Positions 21,761 to 33,800 of a DNA stretch of 64,000 nucleotides are shown piece after piece. The stretch lies in contig CM033114.1 in assembly GCA_019321725.1 (NCBI GenBank), positions 20,043,797 through 20,107,796 of the forward strand, written 5' to 3'. Below the pieces are notes generated by a model that was given only the letters and a program-made list of their open reading frames with translations, was not told the DNA's origin and ran no database searches. This DNA comes from Paulownia fortunei. Lineage: Eukaryota > Streptophyta > Magnoliopsida > Lamiales > Paulowniaceae. How positions within the stretch are numbered: position 1 is the first letter of the stretch; every line of letters starts with the position of its first letter. Position numbers and translations under genes: made by a program.

Positions 21761-23790
21761 AAAATCAAAATTCGGGATTTATTTGTCATAGTTTTTAAAA
21801 TTTATAATTCTGGTATTATTCGAGATAAATTGGAAAAGATTCGATAAAATCTCGTCCACATAATAAAACTCATCATTAAAATTAGCAATTAATTTAGGAA
21901 TATATTGATACAAAGTTTTTAATTATTTTATAAAAATAATGCATTTATAAATAAAGATTGTCAGTAAAAATTATGTTATCTAGTAAACTTATATATATGT
22001 ATGACAAAAATAGAAAAAGAACTTAGAATAATATATTTTTGTTAAAATAGGAATAAAATTCAAGAATAGATCCCTATATTGATAAAAAAAAATTGAAAGA
22101 TTGTATCACATTACTATTTAGAAAAAAATATATACGAATTTCCATCCAACGAGCTATAAAAGTATCCTATTTTATTCTAATTATTTTTAAAAGTTCTGAG
22201 AATTTTGTTACTATATATAATATTAAAAAAAAAATACTTTTGAAGAGAAACAACGTCAACATACTTATAATCCCTCCCCCACTCCCAAATAAAAAAATAA
22301 ATAAAGAAAAGGCTATATTTGTTTTAGTCCATCCTCTCATTTCTCTCCAATGCAATTATGTGATACACAGCTGCGCCGAGAATAAGAGTTCGCCTCCAGT
22401 CTTTTATTAAAGTCTGCGTCCAACAAATACCGTGCCATCCCTAGCTACCCCGCCCCTTACTGAAAATTCAAAAAAAGCTTTAATATGAGCAGCGATGAAG
22501 CCAGAAAATAGATACTTGGGGATAATTTTTATTTTTTTTAAATAAAAAGATATTTTTTATTATTTAGGAGGTGAATTTTTAAAATTTTATATATAAAAAT
22601 CTATACAAATTTAAAAAATTTGGAACCCCCTAGCTCCGCCCTTGGATATGAGAAAGGCGCGCTCAAGCAAACGTGGGCTCAGCCTCGAGTCGGCCTTACT
22701 CAACAAGCCCCTTTATAAGGTTGGCGTCGCTTGTTTTCATTGATCGAAAATTCTATCTACAAAAGAAGGTTAATGGGATACTCAAATTGCTCTTGCTAAC
22801 ACCATTTAAGAGAAGGTACTTTCCAATCGCTCTCTATTATTCGAGCGCAATGCTTGGTTTCGATTCTACAAAAATGAGGTCGTCTTTTCTTTCCAGCCAC
22901 TCAGCTGTTTGGTGACAGTGGATTTGAACTCAAAACAATTGCACATCAAATCACAACAAAATAAGTGTTCTTTGCTTACGATATCATATATTATTTTTTG
23001 GTGAATATTTAATTAACAATAAATTTAATTGAAGGTTTTGTAATGTAAATACCAATACAAATTATGAATTTGTATACATAGCCAATACATAATATTTTTT
23101 GAGATAATATACCTGATGAATAATTACCGTCAATGGACTCCGAGCCCATCTCCTTCAACGATACTTTCATGAACCTTTTCTATTTGAAGAGAATCTCATA
23201 ATTAAACTTAAGACATGAAAGTCTTCTTTTCTTTCTGGACTGTTAGGAATATTTCGACCAAACACGAGTTTATTATTTTATGTTCGAAAAAATTGATAGG
23301 ATCACCTTTGTTAAGTGTCGGTGGCTAATGCGATTATTATATTATGTTGGAAAAAGTCTTTATTTTTTTTTTCTTTTTTAAAAATAAGTTCAGCACATCA
23401 ATGAAGACGTACGTCACTTATACAATTAGTCAATTAGAGAACAAAGTGTTAATGTATTAATGAATATTGTCCAATTAATCCAAGATTGATTTTTCGACAG
23501 TTGTTAATGCGTTTTGTGACCTTTAACCACGGACCAAGTGGTTGAATTTTGGGACAATTTTGAATAGTTCTTGGGATTCAGTCATACAAATTACTATATG
23601 AGATTCTTTGTCCGACGGTTCAGATTTTTGTTCCCATGGATGCTTAGAGAGGGGGTTGTGGAAAATTATCTTATTTACTTCATTTGATTTACTTTTATAG
23701 GGTTTTGGCTGAAATAATTAGTTCGGCATCTCATGGATATATTTTTGGAACTTAATAAGATATTAAATGTTATTTTAAAAATAAATTATT
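21761..23790. other. Gene-free AT-rich stretch
   Basis: No gene with family motifs or splice structure was recognised. A moderately GC-richer part (22360-22460 and 22640-22920) contains short open frames without recognisable domains. Confidence 0.45.
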
Positions 23791-23794
23791 ATTG

Positions 23795-24360
23795 TTACAT
23801 ATATAATTTAAATAATTAAAATAAAAATACTTATTAAGATTTTAAAAAATAGTCGCGGCCTTCTTATTCCTTTTGTAAATAGTTTATGGGATACAAATAT
23901 CGTATTTTTGAACCTTATAATCTCATTTTCTAAATTTTTTATTGAGAAACTATATAACATCTTAATGTCTTATAACATATTCAAAATTACTAAGAAGTTC
24001 AACCCAACACCCTTTCTAACCTTTTTTTATATTTTTTATTTAAAAAGACAACCAATAAACACCGACAGAGAATACAAGAAAAGGATGGAACACTCGACCA
24101 ATGAATGCCCCACCTCCTTGGAAAGTCTATAGAGATTTTGACCTTTGGGCCATTAGAGGTGAAACACGAGATCAACTGTTTTCACTTTTTCTTGATTTGG
24201 TGAATAAACGTCAGTCTCACCACTTGATTTTCAGAATAAAATATAGAAAAAATACTTCTTCCATATATTTAAATGAAATTCTCAATAGAATGGTCATCAT
24301 TTCAATCTCACTCCCCTTTGTAGCCACATCTGTATATAAAAATAGCAAGAAGAATTGACT
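23795..24360 (+). repeat. Orphan sulfotransferase promoter copy
   Basis: This region aligns with 24540-24880, just upstream of the sulfotransferase reading frame. Shared pieces are ttattccttttgtaa with tatggnatncaaatatc, attttctaaattttttat against atattttaaattttttat, then agaannntcatcattt and ctgtatataaaaatagcaag against ttctatatatagagatataa. In this copy no sulfotransferase coding sequence follows. Confidence 0.6.
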
Positions 24361-24539
24361 ACCTTGTCACATCTGTCATCAAATTTAAACTCTCAACCCC
24401 CATTCGCCATTTGTAGTCACTTCTGTATATAAAAGTAAAAACAAGAATTGACTATCCACAAATAAGTTCTAAGACGTGATAATTAAGAATATGAAGCTTG
24501 TCACAAATTAGTAGTGACATTTTGTAATTTATATGATTG

Positions 24540-24968
24540 AAATAAATATATATATATTTTTTAAAAATTTTAAAATAAGTTAGAACCTTTTTTATTCCTT
24601 TTGTAATGAATTTATGGTATCCAAATATCACATTTTCAAAATTTATAAGTTGATATTTTAAATTTTTTATCAAAATATAATACTACATGACACCCTCGAA
24701 AGCTTTTAATTTCATTAAAAAATAGAGAAAAGTACTTATTGCATATCTTTAACACAAACTCTCATTAGAATTGTCATCATCTGTCCTCATCTCATCAAAT
24801 TTACCTCTTAATCATACTCATCCTTTAAAGTCTCAGTTCTATATATAGAGATATAACAAGACTTGACCCATCCACAAATAAACCAAAAGACAAAATCCTT
24901 CTCTTTTTCTTCCTATCATAAATTAAGGTACCACCCACCACCTTCAAACCCTTCAACAAACAAAGGCC
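24540..24968 (+). promoter_or_regulatory. Upstream region of sulfotransferase gene
   Basis: A TATA-like ctatatatagag lies at about 24839-24850, 120-130 bases before the ATG at 24969, a normal spacing for a plant gene with an approximately 90-base leader. The block is duplicated at 23795-24360. Confidence 0.5.
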
Positions 24969-25929
24969 ATGGAGCAAATTACTGAAATCTCCAAGAAAAA
25001 CCCTTCAAATGAAATCCAAGAGTTACTCCAATCACTTCCCAAGAGACCAATTGGGATGGAGCTAAACTCTGTCTCTACGATGGCTATTGGTGCCAAGATG
25101 CTGTTTTTGGAGCTGTAGTTTCTTGCCAAAAGCATTTCTCAGCCCATGACACTGATATTCTACTAGCAACCTTGCCTAAATCAGGCACCACCTGGTTGGT
25201 AGCCCTGACCTACACCATCCTCAATCGGAACGAGCATTCGATTGCTGACAGCCCTCTCCTCACCTCACACCCTCATTCACTGGTGCCTTTCCTTGAGCAT
25301 GCCATATATGCAAAGCATGAAAATCCTGATCTTGATGCCATTCCTTCACCTAGAGTTTTCTGTACCCACATGCATGCCAGTACCCTTCCCAACTCCATTT
25401 GGGATTCTAAATGCAAGATTATTTACATCTGCAGGAATCCGTTGGACCAGTTCATTTCTCCCTCAAAGCTCTGCCAGAAGAGGGTGATTATGGGCTTCTG
25501 ATGGACGAAGCTTTTGACATGTTCAGTCGTGGAGTACACTATCACGGGCCATTTTGGGATCACATTCTAGGTTATTGGGAGTGCAAGAAGCTCAAAGGAT
25601 CCAAACGGGTGCTGTTTCTGAGGTACGAGGATTTGAAAGAGGACATAAATTCTTGTGTGAGGAAGATTGCTGAGTTTGTGGGGTTCCCATTCTCCGCAGA
25701 GGAGGAAAAGCAAGGAGCTGTGGAAGAGATAGCTAAGCTGTGCAGCTTTAACAATCTTAAGAATCTTGAAGTGAATAAGAATGGGAAGAAATATCCATGG
25801 TTTAAAAATGATGCCTTCTTCAGAAAGGGAGAAGTTGGAGATTGGACCAATTATCTTACCCCATCCATGGCCGAACGTGCTGCTAAAATCATGCAAGAGA
25901 AGTTTGGTGGATCTGGCTTGACATTTTAA
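24969..25929 (+). pseudogene. Cytosolic sulfotransferase (SOT), two frameshifts
   Basis: Plant cytosolic sulfotransferases move sulfate from PAPS to small hydroxylated metabolites. The single-exon layout is typical. Frame one from ATG 24969 reads MEQITEISKKNPSNEIQELL. Near 25041-25048 one base appears lost and the frame changes to NWDGAKLCLYDGYWCQDAVF, then the PAPS 5'-phosphosulfate loop LPKSGTTWLVALTY. The 3'-phosphate motif YICRNPLDQFIS follows near 25425. A second shift near 25450-25460 leads to LPEEGDYGLLMDEAFDMFSR, with a probable loss of several residues, then VLFLRYEDLKEDINS and the C-terminal PAPS motif RKGEVGDWTNYLTPSMAE, ending EKFGGSGLTF, stop 25929. All conserved regions survive, so inactivation is fairly recent. 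Substrate cannot be predicted. Confidence 0.87.
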
Positions 25930-25989
25930 GCCTTTTTCCTAGACAAAGTCCTTTACTTCTCCTAATAAATGCCCTTCTCTTATATGAGG

Positions 25990-26195
25990 TTCTTACTTGT
26001 GCTATGTTATTACAAGTGTTTTGGTGCACATAAGTGCACCTCCCCTTCTAGGTGTAATGGTTCGAATGTATTTTTTCTGTCTGTCTTTCTCATGGTTCCT
26101 ACTTGTGCAATGTTACTAGAAGTGTTTGGTGCACATAAGTGCACCTAACCTTCTAGGTGTAATGGTTTGAATGTATTTTATCTCTGTATATCTCA
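25990..26195 (+). repeat. 106-bp tandem duplication after the sulfotransferase
   Basis: acttgtgctatgttattaca (25995) recurs as acttgtgcaatgttactaga (26101). Both are followed by agtgtttggtgcacataagtgc-like sequence, ttctaggtgtaatgg and gaatgtatttt. Two units are present, in the presumed 3' region. Confidence 0.8.
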
Positions 26196-26599
26196 TGCAA
26201 ATATTTGTATGGAATAACACGTGCATCTTACTGCATGAGAGATATATATTAAAAGATTATTACTCCCGATGTTACTTAGAATTTTCTTTCTTTCCTACAT
26301 GTTTCCTTCCCTTGCATGTGGGTTCTTTCTTATTGTATATAAAGTATTCTTCTTCACGAGGTACATGTGCTTCATTGTTTTAGGAGGTGCTAAAAAACTT
26401 CTGTAACACTTCAAAATGTTTTCAGGTAACAGATTCAAAAAATAAGGAAAAATTAATTACAATATAAATAGTTCTAAAAATTAATTGATTCAACTGCATA
26501 TAATAACTTTTCAGTATTATATATACACATACATATATAGATACATATCAGCCAGAAGAGCAGAATGGACAGGTTCAATCAGTCAGAAGAATTTTGAGG

Positions 26600-26713
26600 A
26601 AATTATTTGCAACTCAAGAACCAAGAGGCTTATTTGCCAAGTGATTGGAGCAACTCCTGGATTTCGTCCTTTGAAGGCTGTTGTTTACAGACTTCAGTTT
26701 TCTTCGTGGCCAA
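26600..26713 (-). pseudogene. Inverted sulfotransferase N-terminal fragment
   Basis: On the minus strand from 26713, ttggccacgaagaaaactga reads (L)ATKKTEVCKQQPSKDEIQEL and then LQSLGK. The core gaaatccaggagttgctcca is nearly identical to gaaatccaagagttactcca of the gene at 24969. The expected ATG is TTG. After residue about 30 homology fades and stops appear. It is a remnant of a second sulfotransferase in opposite orientation. Confidence 0.6.
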
Positions 26714-26749
26714 TGTTGTATATGGTAGTGGTGAGGAGCTGAGTGAGCC

Positions 26750-27776
26750 CTAATTTTTATGACTATGCCAATTTCTATTCTTTACTAGTTCTCACCTTAC
26801 ACATGGAAGAGAATGTAGATATTAAAAAGGTTGGGGCCATTCAGATACCACATAAAAGCATGTTTAAGAACCTGGCTGGAATTTGACTGTCAAAATTGCA
26901 GCAATACTCGTTTTATTTGAAAGATCAATATTACAAAATTGTAAGAGGAAGTGAGGAACTATAATTATTAACAAATGGCTCCATATAGCGGAGCGTGCAT
27001 ACACATATATATATGCATATACATATAAATATATATATTTATATTTGTATAGTCATATTATGAGAAAAGAGTATTAGGTTAGAGAAGTCTACAAGATTTT
27101 CCAAGTTGCAAATTCTTTAGCAGTTAGCACCAACAACCATATAATTTCCTTATGAAGAATTTTTTTTCTAGTTTAAGTTTTTTTAAAAATATTTGAATAT
27201 AAAAGATTTGGAGAAACATAATTGTGGGACATATTTGTTGGTATGTATTGATTACTTCTTGATAATGTCCCATTACAATTACCATGTCCTGAAAAATTAG
27301 GATTCATTGTGTTAGAAGGAAAAATGCAAGGAAAAGTATTTACAGTGATTTTACCTCCTATATTCTTTGACAATTATCTTGTCCATGTGTCACAGTACAA
27401 CATAGACTCTCACTCACCTAAAGTCGCACCGATCTAAGTTTGCTACACAAAAAATTACCAAAACTCAATAAATAATTAGTAATCATCTTATTCAACGAAA
27501 GCAAATGCTTATGTTAGCACACTTATAAAACGTGAAATGCACACTTCTTAGAAACTTTAACGCCAACTTGAACACAACAAACTTAAATATGCTACTATGG
27601 GATGATAGCTTACATGATAAAAAGGGGTCAAGTATATATAAACTAGAAGGCCCATCAGGTGTTCCCTTCACAGGACTTAAGTATATAACTAAAACAATAC
27701 AGTTAGAATATACATTTGAATACAGGCAGATTGAGGTACCTGCACTACACGAAATTCTATTTCAATGTTTGAACGG
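26750..27776. other. Intergenic between sulfotransferase scrap and RABF1
   Basis: No gene seen. AT-rich with TA-rich tracts near 27000-27045; it includes the 3' region of the minus-strand RABF1 gene. Confidence 0.45.
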
Positions 27777-30700
27777 TCAGGAAGGAGATGGGCGTGGCAG
27801 TCTCTTGGCAATTTCCTGTCAAACCAAAACATTAATTGACCAAATGAAGTAATTCAGCATGAAGTACTGTTAATGCTTATGTGGATTCACTATGCTTGCA
27901 AGCAAAGAGCCAAAATTTGGGTCATAGAGTAAGGTGCATTTTGGGTATCATTTTCTTGTGATCAATTACTAATACTTTATTTATGATCCATAAAAATTAA
28001 AAATATGATTTTTCTGTGCTTCATTCATTCACACTCATGAGCATGTGGCCACACACTTCGGTTTGTTTTCGAACAAACTAAAGGTACTGCCATTTCCATT
28101 GTAAAATTTTTATTAGTACTATTGACATCTAGTAGCAACATATCTCTTTCAGGCAATAACATATATTAGAAATCTTACAGCACCCCACAGAGGAAGCAGT
28201 TGTCACAAAAAGTGAGCGCATAAAATGACTTAGACGACGGCGCTATTATATACAAGCAGAAGTTCCATATGATCACTATTATATTTGAGAGCCATGTTTA
28301 CAGTTCCAAGCAAAAGCATAGGCAACAATAACCAATTTCATGTAAAATAATCGTTCTATAAAATTCACCACAATGCAGAAAAGATATAACATTGGCAATA
28401 TTATATAATTTTCTGATCATGTTCAACCAAACAAATATCGCTATAAATGACATAACATTAAGTTTGTTACCTACATCAGTATATGAACAGCTAGGACAAT
28501 GAACAGGGGCCTGATAATCACTCAGAATGCCTAAAGTCTTATATGCCAGACAGATGCAGGATGCATATGACGATTAAGATCTCTGAGAATTTATCTTTCT
28601 CAGACAAGCAGCATTGACAAGGAATATATAGTAGCATTTACAACTTCACTCATGATCAAGAAAATCATATAGCTTCAGAGTAGAGAAGGGAAATGACAGG
28701 AAAAAAGAGGAGAGCAATTAATTGATAGGCACCTCTGTTTTAATTGCAATGAAAGAAGCTAGTGATTTAATTAAAAGACGTTCATGATGTTTATTTTGAG
28801 GGCACATATATGATGCAATTCACTGATCACATATATACATTGGCTTATATTTTAAACGGACAGTAATACTGAGAGCACTAAAAGTAGCAATAATACATAG
28901 TAAATTAAGAACTGATCTTAATCTCTTTACTTCTTTTGCTTCGCATGTGCTATGTACACGTATAGATCCAATGAAATAAGTGTAAGCTAACATTCACTTC
29001 CATTATGTTGATAAAAAATTGTCCAATCATTCTAGGAAATGTGATATTGCCATAACGTTGGACTGTTCCATATGTGTCTCAGACAACAGTCACCTGTTAT
29101 TAGATCCTTTAAAGACAAAACAAGAAACAGCCAGTGGCACAGTGATTACACGCGTCACTATGGAATCAAACAGCAGTAAGAATGTTTTAGTTGACCAAAT
29201 TTAGCAGTTTACAAGCAATGGATGTATAAAGATGAATAAATTCTATAAAAAAAAATCAGATGAAAAGGACATGAGAAATGCACCTCAAAGAGCTGGTTTA
29301 TGTTGTCTGCTGTCTTTGCCGAAGTCTCAATAAAGAACATTCCATTCTTTTCGGCATAGTCAATTCCATCCTTCAAAAATAGGAAAAGAAATGTGTTAAG
29401 AGTGACAAACAAAATATGCTATCACAAAAAGAGAATTGATACAGATATATCTGCTCACTTGAAATGGTACTTCTCGTTTTTCATGCAGATCAGCTTTGTT
29501 ACCAACCAAAGCCATGACTATATCAGGACTTCCATGCTTTTGTAGTTCCTACCAATATAAAAATAGTCAATAGATAGTAACATTGTGGAGATTTTTTCCA
29601 ATAATGGAGCAAGTACATAATGAAGCAACATTTATCTTAAAAACTAAGAACAAATTCATGTTTCTGAACATCACGTACTAGGAATGGACATTGGATATGT
29701 TACCAGATTAGGCAAACAGGCTAGCGGCATATTCATGAGCATGCAATGGTTTGTCATCAATGTTCATTGCAAATGTTCAGTACATTAGTTATTGCATTGT
29801 ATGAAATCAAGGAAGAACTATACTGATCTCTTGAACATACCTTGACCCAATACTGTGCCTTGCTGAATGATTCAGGACAAGTTATATCATACACGACAAC
29901 TGCAACTGCAGCACCTCGATAATACAACGGTGCCAGAGCCGCATACCTGAATAATGGAAACAGGAAGCTAGATTTTTACAATCTTTGTAAATCCAGAACT
30001 GGGAGAAGGGGGATTTGACTTAGACATTGGCATGAGCAAAGAGATTCCTCCTGCAGAATGAATAATCTAGAAAACGAACAAGTAAGTGAAAGTTGACTAA
30101 AAAAACCTTTCTTGTCCAGCAGTATCCCATATTTCAAATTTCACTGTAGTTGAATCTTGTAAGGCTATTGTCTGAGACAAGAAAGAGGCTCCAACAGTAA
30201 CCTGAAATCATGTGGCAATTTTTAATGAATATGTGGTGAATTTACATCATCCGACTTCCATAATGCTACATTATCAATTACCTTAGATGTTGGATCAAAC
30301 TGACCACGAACAAATCGAAGAACAATGCAGCTTTTCCCAACCCCAGAATCACCTAATAGCACCAACTGCAAAGATTATTGGAATATGACGATGAGGGCAC
30401 CAGATCAGATATTTTATTTATTTAGCTTCTCTAGGTTTTATTTTATTTTTATTCAAGGATTAAAATTTGCTTCAAAGGATGTAAGCTGACAGGACCCCAA
30501 ATATTTATGCTAGAAATAATTTTTTTGATAATCTCACCCTACGTTGCAACAAAAGGTAAGAACTGAGATCTAATGCACTACATGAACTGAATACGAATAC
30601 CTGAACAACAACAGAAGGCAGGTAGCAGGGGTAACCAAATCCTAGATTAATTTGCTTTGAAATTAATTATCCAGAGGAAAAGGTTTTTAAAACCCATCAG

Positions 30701-31595
30701 CAGGCAGCAAGGATAAGCTGAAGTATACAACTAAATGACAAAACAAAAGATGTTTGAGAAGTCGAAAAACATGAAGAAATCAGTATCCATTAGATCATAC
30801 TCAATTAAAAACTCCGAAGGGTCATAAAGGCCATATATCCATAATCCATACTGTACCCAAGCTTGTAACCACTTCAACACATTGCCTTAATTTATCTCAC
30901 CAAGGTTTCAATCACAGAAACTAGAGGTAGCAAAAGCGGAAGCTTGTGTCCCTGATATACAGCAATGATAATCGAGCAAAACATAAATTTGGCTGACATG
31001 CAAGCCAATATGCCCAGACAACAGTTTCCATAAAATGCACATCCTAGTTAATCATCGTACAACCACATCTAATAAATTCCTTACAGCATAATCTATTTTT
31101 CAAACAAATTAACATGGAGGAACATTTACATTATAATTATATCTCTGGAGAATCTATGACAGTGTATAATATTTCCTTAACAATCAAGAATCCGTTATCC
31201 TTACCTTGACGCGAAGGTTTTTCTGGTCATTCACCCCACCATTTTCCGGTTCAGACCGCCCGCCCGCCCAGTGTTCCTATCTAAAAAAAAAAAAGACCCC
31301 AAAAAACATGAGATGTCATATAAACCAAAATCAGTTCAATTTTTACAAAGAAACTTAAAAAATCTTCAAGTGAGCTTAATGGAGCAATAAACAAACTGAA
31401 TGATCGAAGTCGGCGGACCATACCACTACTAGATTTCGTAATTCAGCAAAGAAATTATGAATAAAATGATCAAACTTAGAAAAAAAAAAAAAAAAAGGAT
31501 TTGAGAATCAGAGGTTTGTTGGATGAGTGATTGGAAAGAAAATTCGGAAACCCTAAGTGTTGAAATTCACCTGGAACCGACGAGGAGCAACCCAT
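27777..31595 (-). CDS. RABF1: ARA6/RABF1 plant-specific Rab5-type GTPase (eight exons; exon 2 one base short)
   Basis: ARA6 is a plant-unique endosomal Rab5 homologue that lacks C-terminal prenyl cysteines and is anchored by N-myristoylation and palmitoylation of its MGC start. Coding exons (minus strand): 31595-31571 (MGCSSSVP), 31280-31205, 30365-30282 ([18 protein letters not shown]), 30201-30107 ([17 protein letters not shown]), 29946-29841 ([20 protein letters not shown]), 29548-29459 ([16 protein letters not shown]), 29370-29284 ([18 protein letters not shown]), 27815-27777 ([16 protein letters not shown]). All G motifs ([24 protein letters not shown]) are present, and introns are GT-AG. 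The last intron is 1468 bp. Exons total 602 bases, one short of a multiple of three. The gap lies in exon 2, between GRAGGLN and [14 protein letters not shown]. Family length is about 200 residues, as here. Either a real frameshift or an assembly error; otherwise the gene looks functional. Confidence 0.9.
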
Positions 31596-31780
31596 GGAGC
31601 AGCCGAAAATTCGGGAATAGAATTGTTATGGTGCAACTACAAGGTTTCAACGTAAAGAACTGCTTAATCAGATCAAATGTTAGAGACAGAAGAGAGAGAG
31701 AGTTGGTGGACGGTAGTGACAGTTTATTTTGGGGAAAAAAAAAAGAAAGATTATGAAAATTCCACTTCACCCCCAAACTA
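31596..31780 (-). promoter_or_regulatory. RABF1 5' leader/proximal promoter
   Basis: Directly upstream of the ATG at 31595 (minus strand). It contains a CT/GA-rich tract (agagacagaagagagagaga near 31681-31700), common in plant 5' leaders. No clear TATA box. Confidence 0.4.
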
Positions 31781-31799
31781 ACCTAATTTGGCAATTGCC

Positions 31800-33757
31800 C
31801 CCAAAATTGGCCCATTATATGGTACTCGGCCCATCAGAAACTGGGTTTAACAGAGTGTAATGGGCCGAGTGAGTTGAGTTAATAATTATGGGCTACTTCC
31901 AACTCTAAACTAGGAAATCTGAACTTGGATCTTTACAAGATGTTATTGTTGTTCAAAGTCCACTCATTGTAAAATTATTTATAATTAATTGAACTTAAAT
32001 CTTTTATTTAAGGAGTAAAAAGGTCACTTTTAAATAAATTTCGTAATATGTAATCTATACATGTCGAGTTCAGTTAAAAATATTGTATAATTTTAATTGG
32101 ATTTGAATTTTTATTTCAGGATTGAAAAAAAAAATCACTTTTAAATAAATTGCATATTATAGTTTTTTTTTCGAGTGATTGAGTTATAAACATCATTATA
32201 TCATTAATATTAATTATAATAATTAATTAGTAATCAACCAATCAGTGTTTAATAACTATCAATAATTTACAATCAAATATTATGAAAGTAGATAAATACT
32301 CACAAAAAGATGGAATTTAAACCCAATACTTTAAATTCTTGAAACCTCAATCTTTAATACGTGGATAAGATCTCGAAATAATCCAGCAACTAGACAAAGC
32401 CACATAATTTTCCAAATAATTATTTAAAAAAACAATTGGGATAAAATTGTAATTTTATGTGTGATATTCATGCATGCATCTTCTCCAAGTCCATTCAAAA
32501 AGCACAATCTTTTCAAGCTCAAAAAAGTTGGCAAAAAAAAATCATTCAAAAGAAGAAAGAATATGGAACACAAATTTTTTGTCATTTGATTAATTTCATG
32601 CAAATTTTTGTCCATATTATATTAGGGTTTTTGAAAATTCTGATAATTTGTGTGATATTTGGTGCTTTTGATTAGACTAACCAACTTCCTAGGGGACAGT
32701 CCCACCTGATAAATTAGAGATAATATGGTCCCTTTCTTGACCATACCATTGATTCTTAGACAAGTTTATGCTTCTTGCCTTGGTCTTTCCAAACTTGATT
32801 ATATGTCCATCTTAATCATAACCTTATCCTAGAACTGTGGGATTGTGACATTGCCAACTAAGACTTTTGCAAGAAAATCACATAAAGGATTTGATAATTC
32901 TATCCTTGACTTAACTTTATTACTATTACGATGAATTAATGACTTCAATCATGTACTCCAATACATTGTTCGCTTAACTAATGAGAACACATCAAGCGAC
33001 AAGATAAGATGTTCGAAAACTCTTTAATTACGATATTTTTATTTTAGGTCTATATTTGTTTATTAATTTTTTTTATTTTGACTTTTATATTTGTCTCTCG
33101 TATACTGTTAATATTGATTATAGAAAACTAACAAACACATAAATAAGAGGATGAATTTTTTTTAAGATTATTTTTCTTTTTACGCACATCAAAATCGTAA
33201 CCTCCTACATAAAGGTGGAATACGGTATTATTAGGTTAAATGGGTGAATTCTATCCAAATCTATTTATCATAATATTAGAGCATTAGGTTTGCAGGCGAT
33301 ACTGAACTGTTATAGTGTATATATATGGATTAAACAACCTTGTTGGACTTGTATATACACGGACTGACACCCTTTTCTATGCAAATTCCATGGTTAATAT
33401 TTAATATATTGATTGCAACATCCATAAATATTTCATTACTAATTTATAGCTATCATATTTTATCTCTATATTTTCTTGGAAAAACATGATTTTTTTCTTT
33501 AGAATATCCATAGTTAATTCGTCGCACTAATTGTGGATAATTTTGTCACAATTCTTTCCTTTTTTTTTCCATAAATCTCATCTCGTTCATATTTATAAGT
33601 ATATTGTAAAAAAAAAAAAAGTCAATTTTTCAACCCATCTATTAGCATAATATCTTCAATATAGTATAATAATACGTGTGCGTTTCCCAACTTAAATAAA
33701 TTGTAGAATCTCCAACTACTCTGTAAGACTTTACTAGGTTTGTTATTCACATCACTA

Positions 33758-33800
<43 letters not shown>

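Noticed and set aside
22673..22915. 80-codon frame starting MGSASSRPYSTSPF
   Set aside because: An MGS start suggested a myristoylated protein, but the rest has no domain, the composition is non-coding-like and no splice partners were found.
25567..25896. Minus-strand frames inside the sulfotransferase
   Set aside because: Overlapping antisense shadows of the conserved sulfotransferase coding region.
27532..27852. 106-codon plus-strand frame
   Set aside because: It is the shadow of the last RABF1 exon (27777-27815, minus) and its 3' region.
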